This document shows, in pieces, positions 46,183-56,982 of a stretch of 64,000 nucleotides of DNA (positions are counted from its first letter, which is position 1; every line of letters begins with the position of its first letter). Where the stretch lies: contig JAWKIR010000002.1 in assembly GCA_041394245.1 (NCBI GenBank), positions 62,001-126,000 on the forward strand. The letters are read 5' to 3'. The position numbers were made by a program, and so were the translations under genes. This stretch comes from Acidimicrobiales bacterium (lineage in GTDB: Bacteria > Actinomycetota > Acidimicrobiia > Acidimicrobiales > Aldehydirespiratoraceae). Below the pieces are notes generated by a model. It made no database searches. It saw only the letters and a list, made by a program, of their open reading frames with translations, and was not told the DNA's origin.

Positions 46183-47678
46183 CGCTCAACGCAGGCCCCC
46201 CTGCTTCGGCGACCGAAGAACGCCCCAACGACTTCACGGGGTTGATCCTTCTCGTCCTCGCGGTACTCGCCCTCGGGATCTTCGCCAGCTGGAGCTGGGC
46301 GTTCATCGTCATCGCGCTCATCTTCATGATCTTCATGCACGAGATGGGGCACTTCGTCACGGCCAAGCTCACCGGGATGAAGGTCACCGAGTTCTTCATC
46401 GGGTTCGGCCCCCGCATCTGGTCGTTCCACAAGGGCGAGACAGAATACGGTGTGAAGTTGATCCCGGCGGGCGCCTACGTCCGCATCATCGGGATGAACA
46501 ACCTCGATCCGGTCGAGCCGGGTGACGAGGACCGGGCCTACCGGGTGAAGTCGTTCCCCCGGAAGTTGTTGGTGGTCACGGCCGGCTCGCTGATGCACTT
46601 CTTCATGGCGTTGCTGTTGATCTACGCCTTCCTCGCCTGGCAGGGGCAGGAGTCCGACTCGGGCGAATGGTCCATCGCATCGGTGAGTGACCAGAGCGCC
46701 GCCGGCGCGTTGGGTCTCGAAGTCGGCGACGAACTCATCAGCATCGACGGCATCCCGGTTGGCGACTTCGTGCAGTTCGGCGAGATCGTGGCCTCCCGTG
46801 GCGCGCAGGAGGTCGAGGTCGAGTACCGCCGTGGCAACGACACGATCGTCGGCTCCGTCGTGCTCGGCGGTCGGCTCTCGCCCGAGGGTGCGGCGACGAT
46901 CCGGGGTCTCGAGCAGGCCGATCGGATCCTCCAGATCGACGGCGTCGACGTGTTCAGCTGGGACGACGTGGAGGCGGCGGTCGACGGTCGCTTCGGCGAG
47001 GAACTCCCGGTCGTGTTCGACCCTGCCCGCGGTACGACGATCCAGGTCGTCGAGAATGCCGTGTTCGAGAGCCTGTTGCCTGCCGACGAAGCCACGATCG
47101 GCTTCTTCGGGGTCTCGCAGGAGCCGCGGCGCGAGTCGCTCGGCGTGATCGGTGCCGCACCTGCGGCGGTCAGGGAGTTCGGCAGCATCTTCTCGCTGAT
47201 CACCACGGGAATGTGGGACACCCTGACGGGCGGAGCCCTTCCCACCTTCGTGTCCGACACACTGTCCGGCGACGTCAACAGCGTCCACGACGACATCACG
47301 TCGACCGATGCAGGTGAGCGCGAGGTCGCGAGCCGCGCACTCGACGAGGGGAACCCCGACGAGGAACGCATCATCTCGATCTACGGTGCCGCTCGCGTCG
47401 GCAGCCAGATCACCGACGAGGGTCTCGACGGGGCGCTCGTCTTCATGGCGTTCCTCAACATCTCGGTCGGGTTCCTCAACCTGCTGCCGCTGCCGCCGCT
47501 CGATGGCGGGCATGTCGTCATCGCCACCTACGAGCGGCTGCGGTCGTTCGGTGGTCGGCGCCACGAGGTCGACTACAACAAGGTCATGCCCGTCACCTAT
47601 GTGGTGTTCGTGCTGCTCACCGGGTTCGGTCTGCTCGCGATCTTCCGCGACATCATCGATCCGATCAACATCGGCTAG
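46179..47678 (+). CDS. rseP: Site-2 protease RseP/Rip1-like (M50)
   Basis: A 499-residue intramembrane zinc metalloprotease. The zinc motif HEMGH is at residues 54-58 in FMIFMHEMGHFVTAKLTG. The third ligand aspartate is D442 in NLLPLPPLDGGHVV. Four transmembrane helices frame two PDZ-like regions (about 160-300), the first with GALGLEVGDELISIDGIPV. Such proteases clip anti-sigma factors, cell-division or envelope proteins inside the membrane; the ECF partner at 26561 is a possible but unproved client. The length exceeds E. coli RseP (450). It is coupled to dxr by overlap. Confidence 0.94.
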   Translation: MTLNAGPPASATEERPNDFTGLILLVLAVLALGIFASWSWAFIVIALIFMIFMHEMGHFVTAKLTGMKVTEFFIGFGPRIWSFHKGETEYGVKLIPAGAYVRIIGMNNLDPVEPGDEDRAYRVKSFPRKLLVVTAGSLMHFFMALLLIYAFLAWQGQESDSGEWSIASVSDQSAAGALGLEVGDELISIDGIPVGDFVQFGEIVASRGAQEVEVEYRRGNDTIVGSVVLGGRLSPEGAATIRGLEQADRILQIDGVDVFSWDDVEAAVDGRFGEELPVVFDPARGTTIQVVENAVFESLLPADEATIGFFGVSQEPRRESLGVIGAAPAAVREFGSIFSLITTGMWDTLTGGALPTFVSDTLSGDVNSVHDDITSTDAGEREVASRALDEGNPDEERIISIYGAARVGSQITDEGLDGALVFMAFLNISVGFLNLLPLPPLDGGHVVIATYERLRSFGGRRHEVDYNKVMPVTYVVFVLLTGFGLLAIFRDIIDPINIG

Positions 47679-47697
47679 CGGACCCGACCCTCCCCGG

Positions 47698-47703
47698 TAG
47701 CCT
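47698..47703 (+). promoter_or_regulatory. Candidate -10 (TAGCCT), leaderless start of ispG
   Basis: TAGCCT ends eight bases before the ATG at 47712, in the 33-base gap after rseP. Confidence 0.45.
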
Positions 47704-47711
47704 CGGCGTCA

Positions 47712-48950
47712 ATGGAGTTCACACAGAGCTTTCCTCGTCGTCCCACGAAGCAGATCATGGTCGGCGATGTGCCGGTCGGTGGGGGAGCACCCGTCACCGT
47801 CCAGTCGATGACCGTGACCAAGACCGCCGATCACGAGGCGACGCTGCAGCAGATCTACGCCCTGGCGGCGGCCGGTGCCGACATCGTGCGCTGCACGTGC
47901 AACGAGCCCGAGGCGGCCGAGGGCCTCGCCCGGATCGTGCCCCGATCGCCGGTCCCGATCGTCGCCGACATCCATCACCAGTATCGGCGCGCCCTCGAGG
48001 CGCTCGAGGCGGGCGTGCACTGCCTCCGTCTGAATCCGGGCAACATCAAGAACCCCGAGCACATCAAGACCGTGGCCCGCGAGGCCAAGGACCGCAACGT
48101 GCCCATTCGCATCGGTGTCAATGGCGGTTCGCTGCACCCGGATCTCTACAGGAAGTACGGCGACCGGGTGACCCCGGAAGCAATGGTCGAGTCGGCGCTG
48201 CAGGAGATCGCCTACTTCGAGGAGGTCGACTTCGACCTGATCAAGATCTCGGTCAAGGCCTCAAGCGTGCCGCTGATGATCGAGGCGTATCGCCAGCTCG
48301 CCGAGGTGACGGACCATCCGTTGCACCTCGGGGTGACCGAGGCAGGCCCGCCACCGATCGGAACGCTGAAGGCCACCGCCGGGATCGCCACGCTGCTCGC
48401 CGAGGGTATCGGCGACACCATCCGCTACTCGCTCACCGCTGACCCGGTCGAGGAGGCCAGGGCCGGCCGACAGTTGCTCGAGGTGATGGGGCTGCGCGAG
48501 CGCAAGAACGTGGACCTGATCGCCTGTCCGAGTTGTGGGCGGGCCGAAGTCGATGTGTTCACGATCGCCCAGGATGCGATGGCTGCGTTCGGAGAGCGCG
48601 AGATCCCATTGCAGGTGGCCGTGATGGGATGCGTGGTCAACGGGCCCGGTGAGGCCCGCGACGCGGACCTCGGCATCGCGGCCGGCAACAAGCGGGGCCA
48701 TCTGTTCGTCAAGGGGCAGAACGTCATGGTCGTGCCGGAGGACGAGATGGTCGACACACTCGTCGAGTGGGCCGAGTTCATCCACGAGCACGGCGCCGAT
48801 GCAGCCCTCGAACGGGCGTCGGCAACGAAGGACGCGGCGAAGCGGGCGGCCGAAGAGGACCGAGATCGCAACCTCGGTGAGAAGGGCGACGACGCCAACG
48901 ACACCGAGACGATCATCAAGGAGATCCGGCGAAAGCCCGAGCCGACCTGA
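47712..48950 (+). CDS. ispG: 4-hydroxy-3-methylbut-2-enyl diphosphate synthase (GcpE)
   Basis: A 412-residue [4Fe-4S] enzyme of the MEP pathway. The TIM-barrel part shows GGGAPVTVQSMTVTKTADH, LRLNPGNIKNPEH and IRIGVNGGSL. The cluster ligands are C272 and C275 (ACPSCGRAEVD) and C307 (MGCVVNGPGEARDAD). The tail of about 40 residues is charged. The short bacterial form, without the extra domain of plants, is seen. Electron supply would come from ferredoxin or flavodoxin elsewhere. It is adjacent, with no gap, to the small membrane protein at 48951. Confidence 0.97.
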   Translation: MEFTQSFPRRPTKQIMVGDVPVGGGAPVTVQSMTVTKTADHEATLQQIYALAAAGADIVRCTCNEPEAAEGLARIVPRSPVPIVADIHHQYRRALEALEAGVHCLRLNPGNIKNPEHIKTVAREAKDRNVPIRIGVNGGSLHPDLYRKYGDRVTPEAMVESALQEIAYFEEVDFDLIKISVKASSVPLMIEAYRQLAEVTDHPLHLGVTEAGPPPIGTLKATAGIATLLAEGIGDTIRYSLTADPVEEARAGRQLLEVMGLRERKNVDLIACPSCGRAEVDVFTIAQDAMAAFGEREIPLQVAVMGCVVNGPGEARDADLGIAAGNKRGHLFVKGQNVMVVPEDEMVDTLVEWAEFIHEHGADAALERASATKDAAKRAAEEDRDRNLGEKGDDANDTETIIKEIRRKPEPT

Positions 48951-49361
48951 ATGGCGACCGTTCGGGTACCGCGCGCACAGGCCCGTGAACGGAGGCTGCC
49001 GCTGGTCTCCGTGCGTAGCGGTAGGCCGGCCGACGGCTACGCCGAGGCGGGTCGTGCCCCGTATGTGGTCCGCGTACCGCTGACGCAGACGGAGTTCGAT
49101 CAGGTCCAGATGCTGAAGAAGCGTCAGACATCGGCGCTCTACGGCGGCGTGGCGTGTGTGGCCATCGGTGTCGCGATGGCCCGTTTTCCGGTTCTGCTGC
49201 CCCTCGGTGTGGTGATCGGGGTGATCTCGGCGGTGCTGTGGGGCACCTGCTGGCTCCTGCTGCGTCGACTTCTGCCGCAGGTCGAACCGGGTCCGCAGGC
49301 CGACGAATTCACGCTTCGCGGGGTACACAGGGATTTCGCGGCGGCGATCTTGCTAGAGTAG
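48951..49361 (+). CDS. Hypothetical two-helix membrane protein
   Basis: A 136-residue protein starting at the base after the ispG stop. The first 55 residues are soluble and Arg-rich. Then come two closely spaced transmembrane helices (ALYGGVACVAIGVAMARFPV and LLPLGVVIGVISAVLWGTCW) and a short tail (QADEFTLRGVHRDFAAAILLE without its last residue). I recognise no family. Without its own promoter it must be co-expressed with ispG and possibly coupled by termination-reinitiation. A terminator-like hairpin follows 31 bases after the stop. Confidence 0.8.
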   Translation: MATVRVPRAQARERRLPLVSVRSGRPADGYAEAGRAPYVVRVPLTQTEFDQVQMLKKRQTSALYGGVACVAIGVAMARFPVLLPLGVVIGVISAVLWGTCWLLLRRLLPQVEPGPQADEFTLRGVHRDFAAAILLE

Positions 49362-49391
49362 GAGGCGACGTTTCGGTAGTCCATTTGGATG

Positions 49392-49414
49392 AGGCGTGGC
49401 CCTGGGCCACGCCT
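49392..49414 (+). terminator. Terminator-like hairpin before rimP-nusA
   Basis: AGGCGTGGCC (49392-49401) pairs perfectly with GGCCACGCCT (49405-49414) around a CTG loop, followed by TTCTCG. The 10-bp GC-rich stem fits an intrinsic terminator for the ispG unit. Because rimP-nusA-infB starts 43 bases later, it could alternatively be an attenuator in that operon's leader. Confidence 0.6.
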
Positions 49415-49456
49415 TTCTCGATTGACCCGCTATTTGACTGAAGGGAGCAGCTCGCA

Positions 49457-49993
49457 ATGGCCATCATCGACCGTGTCCGTGAGCTCGTGCTCCCGATCGT
49501 CGACGCCGAATCCGTCGAGCTCTACGACATCGAACACAACGGCGGCGTGCTCCGGATTTTCGTCGACGATCCCGATCGTGTGCTGGGCGACACCAGCACG
49601 GGCATCGACATCGACGTGATCAAGCGGATCAGTCGCAGCGTCAGCCATGTGCTCGACGAGACCGATCCGATCCCGGGGCGCTACACCCTCGAGGTGTCGA
49701 GTCCCGGGTTGGAACGCACGCTGCGTACGCCCGATCACTATCGCAAGGTGATCGGATCGGTCGTCAAGCTGAAGACCCGTCCCGACGCCGAGGGCGACCG
49801 CCGAATCCAGGGCGAACTCGCCGCCGTCCACGACGACGGCGTCGATGTCGTGACCGCCGACGGCGAGACCCGCCGCGTCGCGTTCGACGACATCTCGAAG
49901 GCTCGCACCGTCTTCGAATGGGGCCCGACCCCCAAACCGGGCGGCCCGAAGAACTCCCAGAAGATCCCCGAGAAGGAAGCTCCGACGTCATGA
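49457..49993 (+). CDS. rimP: Ribosome maturation factor RimP
   Basis: A 178-residue 30S assembly factor. The N-terminal alpha-beta domain (ELVLPIVDAESVELYDIEHN) and the middle IKRISRSVSHVLDETDPIPG and YTLEVSSPGLERTLRTPDHY are standard. The last is the RimP signature. The C-terminal SH3-like part continues to the Pro/Lys-rich tail. GAAGGGAGCAG lies before the ATG. First gene of the rimP-nusA-ylxR-infB-ylxP-rbfA-truB-ribF order; its stop overlaps nusA by four bases. Confidence 0.96.
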   Translation: MAIIDRVRELVLPIVDAESVELYDIEHNGGVLRIFVDDPDRVLGDTSTGIDIDVIKRISRSVSHVLDETDPIPGRYTLEVSSPGLERTLRTPDHYRKVIGSVVKLKTRPDAEGDRRIQGELAAVHDDGVDVVTADGETRRVAFDDISKARTVFEWGPTPKPGGPKNSQKIPEKEAPTS

Positions 49994-51273
49994 ACCAAGA
50001 CATGATGGAAGCACTCCAGGCGCTCGCCTCCGAACGCGGCATCACGGTCGATGCCCTGTTCGCGGCGCTGGCCGATGCCCTCGAGTCCGCCTACAAGCGG
50101 ATGCCCGGGGCATACGAATACGCCTGGGTGACGATCAACCCCGACACCATGGACTTCCAGGTGTTCGCCCAGGAACTCGACGACGAGGGTGAGCCGGTCG
50201 GCGAGGAGTTCGAGGTCACCCCCGACGACTTCGGTCGTATCGCCGCCCAGACGGCCCGCCAGGTCATGACCCAGCGGATTCGCGAGGCCGAGCGCGAGCT
50301 CAAGTACGAGGAGTACGCGGGTCGTGAGGGCGACATCGTCACCGGCATGATCCAGCAGACCGATGCGCGCTACACGCTGCTCGATCTCGGCCGGGTGGAG
50401 GCTCTGCTGCCCCAGGCCGAGCAGGTTCCCTACGAGCGCCCCGACTCCAACGTCCGGATCAAGGCCTACATCGTCGAGGTACGCAAGACCGCGAAGGGTC
50501 CGCAGATCGTCGTCAGTCGTACCCACCCGGGCCTGGTGAAGCGGCTGTTCGAGCTCGAGGTGCCCGAGATCGCCGACGGTGTCGTCGAGATCAAGGCATG
50601 TGCGCGCGAACCAGGCCACCGCACCAAGATCGCCGTCTACTCGAACGACCCCAACGTCGACCCGGTCGGTGCGTGCGTCGGCGCCCGTGGCGCCCGTGTG
50701 CGCCAGGTCGTCAACGAGCTTCGTGGCGAGAAGATCGACATCGTGCCGTTCTCCGAGGATCTCGACGAGTTCGTCATGAAGGCGCTGTCGCCGGCCAAGG
50801 TCACCCAGGTCCGTCCCGATCCCGAGACGGGCGACTGCGACGTGATCGTGCCCGACTTCCAGCTGTCGTTGGCGATCGGCAAGGAGGGCCAGAACGCCCG
50901 TCTCGCCTCGCGTCTGACCGGCTGGGGCATCAACATCAAGAGCGAGACCCAGTTGGCCGAGGAAGAGGCCTACGGCGACGTCGAGTGGGCCGAAGGCGAG
51001 TGGGTCACCGATCCCGAGACCGGTGAGCAGGTGTGGCAGCCGGCCGACGGCGGCGAGGCCGTGTCGGCCTCCGACTGGGCCGAGGCCGTCGACGAGAACA
51101 CCGAAGCCAACGCGGAAGCCGCCGCGTCGACCGACGATGTGGTCGAGGAGTCGCCCGTCGACGAAGTCGTCCCGGCGGATGCCGGTGGTGACACTGCGGT
51201 GGATGCCGGGGATGACACTGCGGCAGATGCCGGCGACGACACTGCGGCGGATGCCGGCGACGAAGAGGAATAG
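49990..51273 (+). CDS. nusA: Transcription termination/antitermination factor NusA
   Basis: A 427-residue RNA polymerase-binding factor. The N-terminal domain (MMEALQALASERGITVDALF) precedes the S1 domain (YAGREGDIVTGMIQQTDARY) and two KH domains (GACVGARGARVRQVVNELRG and LSLAIGKEGQNARLASRLTG). An acidic C-terminal extension of about 95 residues ends in four copies of the eight-residue unit DAGDDTAA. No C-terminal acidic repeat domains of the E. coli kind (AR1/AR2) are present. The ATG at 49990 overlaps rimP. The ylxR start lies inside the last repeat. Confidence 0.96.
   Translation: MNQDMMEALQALASERGITVDALFAALADALESAYKRMPGAYEYAWVTINPDTMDFQVFAQELDDEGEPVGEEFEVTPDDFGRIAAQTARQVMTQRIREAERELKYEEYAGREGDIVTGMIQQTDARYTLLDLGRVEALLPQAEQVPYERPDSNVRIKAYIVEVRKTAKGPQIVVSRTHPGLVKRLFELEVPEIADGVVEIKACAREPGHRTKIAVYSNDPNVDPVGACVGARGARVRQVVNELRGEKIDIVPFSEDLDEFVMKALSPAKVTQVRPDPETGDCDVIVPDFQLSLAIGKEGQNARLASRLTGWGINIKSETQLAEEEAYGDVEWAEGEWVTDPETGEQVWQPADGGEAVSASDWAEAVDENTEANAEAAASTDDVVEESPVDEVVPADAGGDTAVDAGDDTAADAGDDTAADAGDEEE
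51178..51270 (+). repeat. Tandem 24-bp repeat at the nusA 3' end
   Basis: Three full 24-base units (51178, 51202, 51226) and one partial unit (51250-51270) share GATGCCGG-GA-GACACTGCGG. They encode DAGGDTAV, DAGDDTAA, DAGDDTAA and DAGDEEE in nusA. Each unit also has an ATG in the +1 frame, which is the ylxR frame. Confidence 0.8.
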
Positions 51274-51538
51274 TCCGCGGCGAACGTGTGTGGGGTGTCG
51301 GCGGGTGTTGCCCGCCGACTCGCTCGTGCGCGTGCGGTGCGACGACGGCTCGCTGGTGACCGGTTCGGGTGCGGGTCGTGGCGCGTGGGTGGGGCCGTCC
51401 GCGGCATGTGTCGAGGCGGCCACGCAGCGTAAGGGTTTCGGCCGCAGCCTGCGGGCCGAGGTGAACGCTGCCGCGATCGCTAGGCTTCTGACGTCGTGGC
51501 CGACAGAACCGCCCGCGTGCCCCCACGCGAGCGATTGA
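51251..51538 (+). CDS. ylxR: YlxR/RnpM (DUF448) RNA-binding protein
   Basis: A 95-residue protein between nusA and infB. The family core is RRTCVGCRRVLPADSLVRVR, with the TCxGCR motif, then GRGAWVGPSAACVEAATQRK and FGRSLR. Homologues bind RNase P RNA or other RNAs. The start is uncertain: the frame is open far upstream, and identical in-frame ATGs occur in each 24-bp repeat (51179, 51203, 51227, 51251). I use the last, giving a 23-base overlap with nusA and the usual protein length. Confidence 0.88.
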   Translation: MPATKRNSPRRTCVGCRRVLPADSLVRVRCDDGSLVTGSGAGRGAWVGPSAACVEAATQRKGFGRSLRAEVNAAAIARLLTSWPTEPPACPHASD

Positions 51539-51599
51539 GGCCATTTCCGGTGGGGCGTTGTCTCCACCGTTCGTTGATCACAAGGACTTTCGCCAGAAC

Positions 51600-54407
<2,808 letters not shown>

Positions 54408-54408
54408 C

Positions 54409-54699
54409 GTGCACGTTCTGGCGGTCGAGCTCGACATTCGCCTGCCGCAGTGCCAGTCGTTGAAGGAGAAGCGCGCGGTCCTTCGGCCGGTGCTCGACGG
54501 CCTGCGTCATCGTCACCCGGTCGCGGTGTCGGAGGTGGACCACCAGGATCTGTGGCAGCGTGCCGCGATCGGAATCGCGGTGGTGTCGGCGACCCCGTCG
54601 CATGCACAGGAGATGATGGACGGGGCCGAGCGGTTCGTCTGGTCGTTTCCCGAACTCGAGGTGTTGGCGTCGGCATCGCGCTGGCTGGAGGATGACTGA
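54409..54699 (+). CDS. ylxP: YlxP-like DUF503 family protein
   Basis: A 96-residue protein of the DUF503 family, from the GTG one base after the infB stop. It reads HVLAVELDIRLPQCQSLKEK, with the family SLKEKR block, then PVAVSEVDHQDLWQRAAIGI. Homologues lie between infB and rbfA in many Gram-positive bacteria and are implicated in ribosome maturation. The stop overlaps the rbfA start (TGATG). Confidence 0.9.
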   Translation: MHVLAVELDIRLPQCQSLKEKRAVLRPVLDGLRHRHPVAVSEVDHQDLWQRAAIGIAVVSATPSHAQEMMDGAERFVWSFPELEVLASASRWLEDD

Positions 54700-55103
54700 T
54701 GGCGGCAAAGGGCAACAGACGACCACGGCGGGACAACCCTGCGACCGCCAACCGCATGGCGCGGGTGGGGGAGTTGATCAAGCGGATCATCGCGGAGGAG
54801 CTCGAGCAGTTCGACGACGAGCGCTTCGCGTTGGTGTCGCTCACGACCGTCGATGTCGACCGGGAGCTCCACCGGGCGGTGTGCTGGTTCACGACCCTCG
54901 ACGGTGATGACGACGACGAGGTCGCCGAGGCGTTCGCCGAGTACCGCGGTCGGCTGCGAAAGGCCGTCGGCGACCAGGCTCGGCTCCGCAAGACGCCGGA
55001 CCTCGAGTTCCGGGCCGACGACACCCTGCGGTCGGCGGAACGGATCGAGACGCTGCTGCGCAGCGACGACCGGCCGCCAGTGCCCGATCTCGACGACGAC
55101 TGA
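54699..55103 (+). CDS. rbfA: 30S ribosome-binding factor RbfA
   Basis: A 134-residue KH-like cold-shock ribosome maturation factor. Conserved are NRMARVGELIKRIIAEELEQ, FALVSLTTVDVDRELHRAVC and LRKTPDLEFRADDTLRSAER. It helps mature the 3' end of 16S rRNA and is functionally linked to rimP and rimM in the same window. The short N-terminal basic segment (AAKGNRRPRRD) contacts rRNA. Four bases separate it from truB. Confidence 0.95.
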   Translation: MAAKGNRRPRRDNPATANRMARVGELIKRIIAEELEQFDDERFALVSLTTVDVDRELHRAVCWFTTLDGDDDDEVAEAFAEYRGRLRKAVGDQARLRKTPDLEFRADDTLRSAERIETLLRSDDRPPVPDLDDD

Positions 55104-55107
55104 CGCC

Positions 55108-55986
55108 ATGGCGACGAAGGATCGCGGCCCCGACGGGGTCGTCGTGATCGACAAACCGGCCGGGTGGACCAGCCACGACGTGGTCGCCAAGAGCCGCGGC
55201 GTGCTCGGCACTCGCAAGATCGGGCACAGCGGCACGTTGGATCCGGATGCGACCGGCGTCTTGGTGCTGGGGGTGGGCAAGGCGACCCGTCTCCTCCGGT
55301 TCCTCACGGAGCTCCCGAAGTCCTACGTGGGCGAGATCGTGCTCGGGATCGAGACCTCGACGCTCGATGCCGCAGGTGAGGTCACGGCGACCCACGACAT
55401 GTCGTCGGTCACCGATGCGCAGGTCAGGGCGGCCACCGGGCCGCTGACCGGCGCCATCGAGCAGATCCCCCCGATGGTGTCGGCGGTGAAGATCGACGGG
55501 AAGCGTCTCCACGAGCTCGCCCGCGAGGGCAAGGAGATCGACCGGCCGCCTCGCCCGGTGGTCGTGTCGCGCTTCGATGTCGAGCCGGTCGCCGGTGAAG
55601 CCGGCGTGTGGCGGTGCGAGGTCGATTGCTCGTCGGGAACCTATGTCCGGACGCTTGCCGCCGATCTCGGCGCGGCGCTGGGCGGCGGCGCCCACCTTCG
55701 GGCCCTGCGCCGCACCGCGGTCGGAGGGTTCACCCTCGCCGATGCCGGCACGATCGAGTCCCCGACGCTGCGTCCGGTGTCCGACGCGGTCCGTCATCTC
55801 GATCATGTGGTCGCCGATGCCGAGATGGCTGCCGATGTCGGCCACGGCAAGGTCCTGGGTCGCGAGCGGATGGGTGTCGGCGATGGGCCCGGACCCTGGG
55901 CCGTGTGCGACGAGGCCGGTGAACTGCTCGCCGTCTACGAGTCGCACAAGGGCGCCACGAAGCCCTCGGTGGTCATTCCCCGTTAG
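55108..55986 (+). CDS. truB: tRNA pseudouridine(55) synthase TruB
   Basis: A 292-residue enzyme making pseudouridine 55 in the T loop of tRNAs. The catalytic aspartate is D45 in GHSGTLDPDATGVLVLGVGK. Also visible are DGVVVIDKPAGWTSHDVVAK, QIPPMVSAVKIDGKRLHELA and VDCSSGTYVRTLAADLG. The short C-terminal PUA-like part ends in a basic tail. The ATG at 55108 follows rbfA by four bases. ribF then has its own -10 element. Confidence 0.96.
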   Translation: MATKDRGPDGVVVIDKPAGWTSHDVVAKSRGVLGTRKIGHSGTLDPDATGVLVLGVGKATRLLRFLTELPKSYVGEIVLGIETSTLDAAGEVTATHDMSSVTDAQVRAATGPLTGAIEQIPPMVSAVKIDGKRLHELAREGKEIDRPPRPVVVSRFDVEPVAGEAGVWRCEVDCSSGTYVRTLAADLGAALGGGAHLRALRRTAVGGFTLADAGTIESPTLRPVSDAVRHLDHVVADAEMAADVGHGKVLGRERMGVGDGPGPWAVCDEAGELLAVYESHKGATKPSVVIPR

Positions 55987-56008
55987 CCGCGGGCAACGGG
56001 AAGACCGG

Positions 56009-56014
56009 TAGCGT
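56009..56014 (+). promoter_or_regulatory. Candidate -10 (TAGCGT), leaderless start of ribF
   Basis: TAGCGT ends six bases before the ATG at 56021, in the 34-base gap after truB. Confidence 0.5.
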
Positions 56015-56020
56015 CGGGGG

Positions 56021-56968
56021 ATGGAGATCCTCCACGATCGTGTCGACACGCTTCCCGACGCCGTGTCGGTGGCCGCGACGATCGGCGTGTTCGATGGCGT
56101 CCACATCGGCCATCAGGAGGTCTTTCGTCAGGTTCGGGAGGCCGCAGCGCAACTCGGTGTCGCGTCGGCGGTCGTCACGTTCGATGATCATCCCGCCCAC
56201 GTGGTGCGGCCCGAGAGCGCACCGCAGCTGCTCACCACCCTCGAGCAGAAGCTCGAGCTCATCGCCGCCCAGGGCATCGACTACACCTATGTCGTCCACT
56301 TCGATGTGGAGCGGGCGGCGACGCATCCCGAGGTGTTCGTTCGTGAGGTCTTCGTCGACGCGCTGCATTCCCGTGTCATCGTGGTGGGTGAGGACTTCCA
56401 CTTCGGCAAGGGCCGCAGCGGCAATGTCGCCGGCCTGCGAGAGCTCGGCGAGGGGTGGGGCTTCGAGGTCCGGGCCCTCGATCTCATTCGACACCGCGAC
56501 GACGATCGCGAGCCGGTGTCGTCGACCAGGATCCGACGTGCACTCGCCGGAGGAGACGTGGCCCTGGCCGCGAAGCTGCTGGGCCGCCCCTACACCGTGC
56601 GGGGCACCGTCGAGCGAGGCGACCAGCGGGGGACCGGGATCGGGTTCCCGACGGCCAATCTGCCGGTGCCCAAGGTGATGGCGTGGCCCGCCGACGCCGT
56701 CTACGCGGGATGGTGCGACCGTGCCAACGGTGAGCGTCACCCGTGCGCGATCAACATCGGGCGGCGTCCGACCTTCTACGAGCACACCGAACAGTCCCTG
56801 CTCGAGGCCCACCTCATCGGATTCCACGGCGACCTCTACGGCGAGACGGTCGATGTCTCGTTCGTCGAGTTCCTCCGCAGCGAGCGCAAGTTCGACGGTA
56901 TCGACCAGCTCGTGGCCCAGCTCGAGACCGACATCGCCGACGCCTTGACAGTGCTCGGCCACTACTAG
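56021..56968 (+). CDS. ribF: Bifunctional riboflavin kinase/FAD synthetase
   Basis: A 315-residue enzyme making FMN from riboflavin and then FAD. The N-terminal adenylyltransferase domain has IGVFDGVHIGHQEVFRQVRE and VVGEDFHFGKGRSGNVAGLR, plus SSTRIRRAL. The C-terminal kinase domain holds RGTGIGFPTANLPVPKVMAW and VYAGWC, then INIGRRPTFYE. The stop codon is part of a 16-bp palindrome leading into ribE. The combination ribF-ribE-ribBA gives most of flavin synthesis except ribD and ribH. Confidence 0.96.
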   Translation: MEILHDRVDTLPDAVSVAATIGVFDGVHIGHQEVFRQVREAAAQLGVASAVVTFDDHPAHVVRPESAPQLLTTLEQKLELIAAQGIDYTYVVHFDVERAATHPEVFVREVFVDALHSRVIVVGEDFHFGKGRSGNVAGLRELGEGWGFEVRALDLIRHRDDDREPVSSTRIRRALAGGDVALAAKLLGRPYTVRGTVERGDQRGTGIGFPTANLPVPKVMAWPADAVYAGWCDRANGERHPCAINIGRRPTFYEHTEQSLLEAHLIGFHGDLYGETVDVSFVEFLRSERKFDGIDQLVAQLETDIADALTVLGHY

Positions 56969-56980
56969 AACATGTTCTAG
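56965..56980. promoter_or_regulatory. 16-bp perfect palindrome, candidate TetR/KstR-type operator
   Basis: CTAGAACATGTTCTAG occupies 56965-56980, between ribF and ribE. It fits TnnAACnnGTTnnA, the KstR consensus as I recall it, at every specified position. The ribF stop lies within it and the ribE ATG starts three bases after it. It may be a regulator site, or coincidence, since the regulon link of flavin genes to a KstR-like protein is untested. Confidence 0.4.
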
Positions 56981-56982
56981 AA

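Noticed and set aside
56965..56980. LexA (SOS) box
   Set aside because: The actinobacterial box needs GAAC and GTTC four bases apart; here the gap is two bases, and riboflavin genes are not SOS genes.
56969..56982. FMN riboswitch before ribE or ribBA
   Set aside because: The intergenic spaces are 14 and 16 bases, far too short for the conserved RFN aptamer, and no RFN motif was seen.
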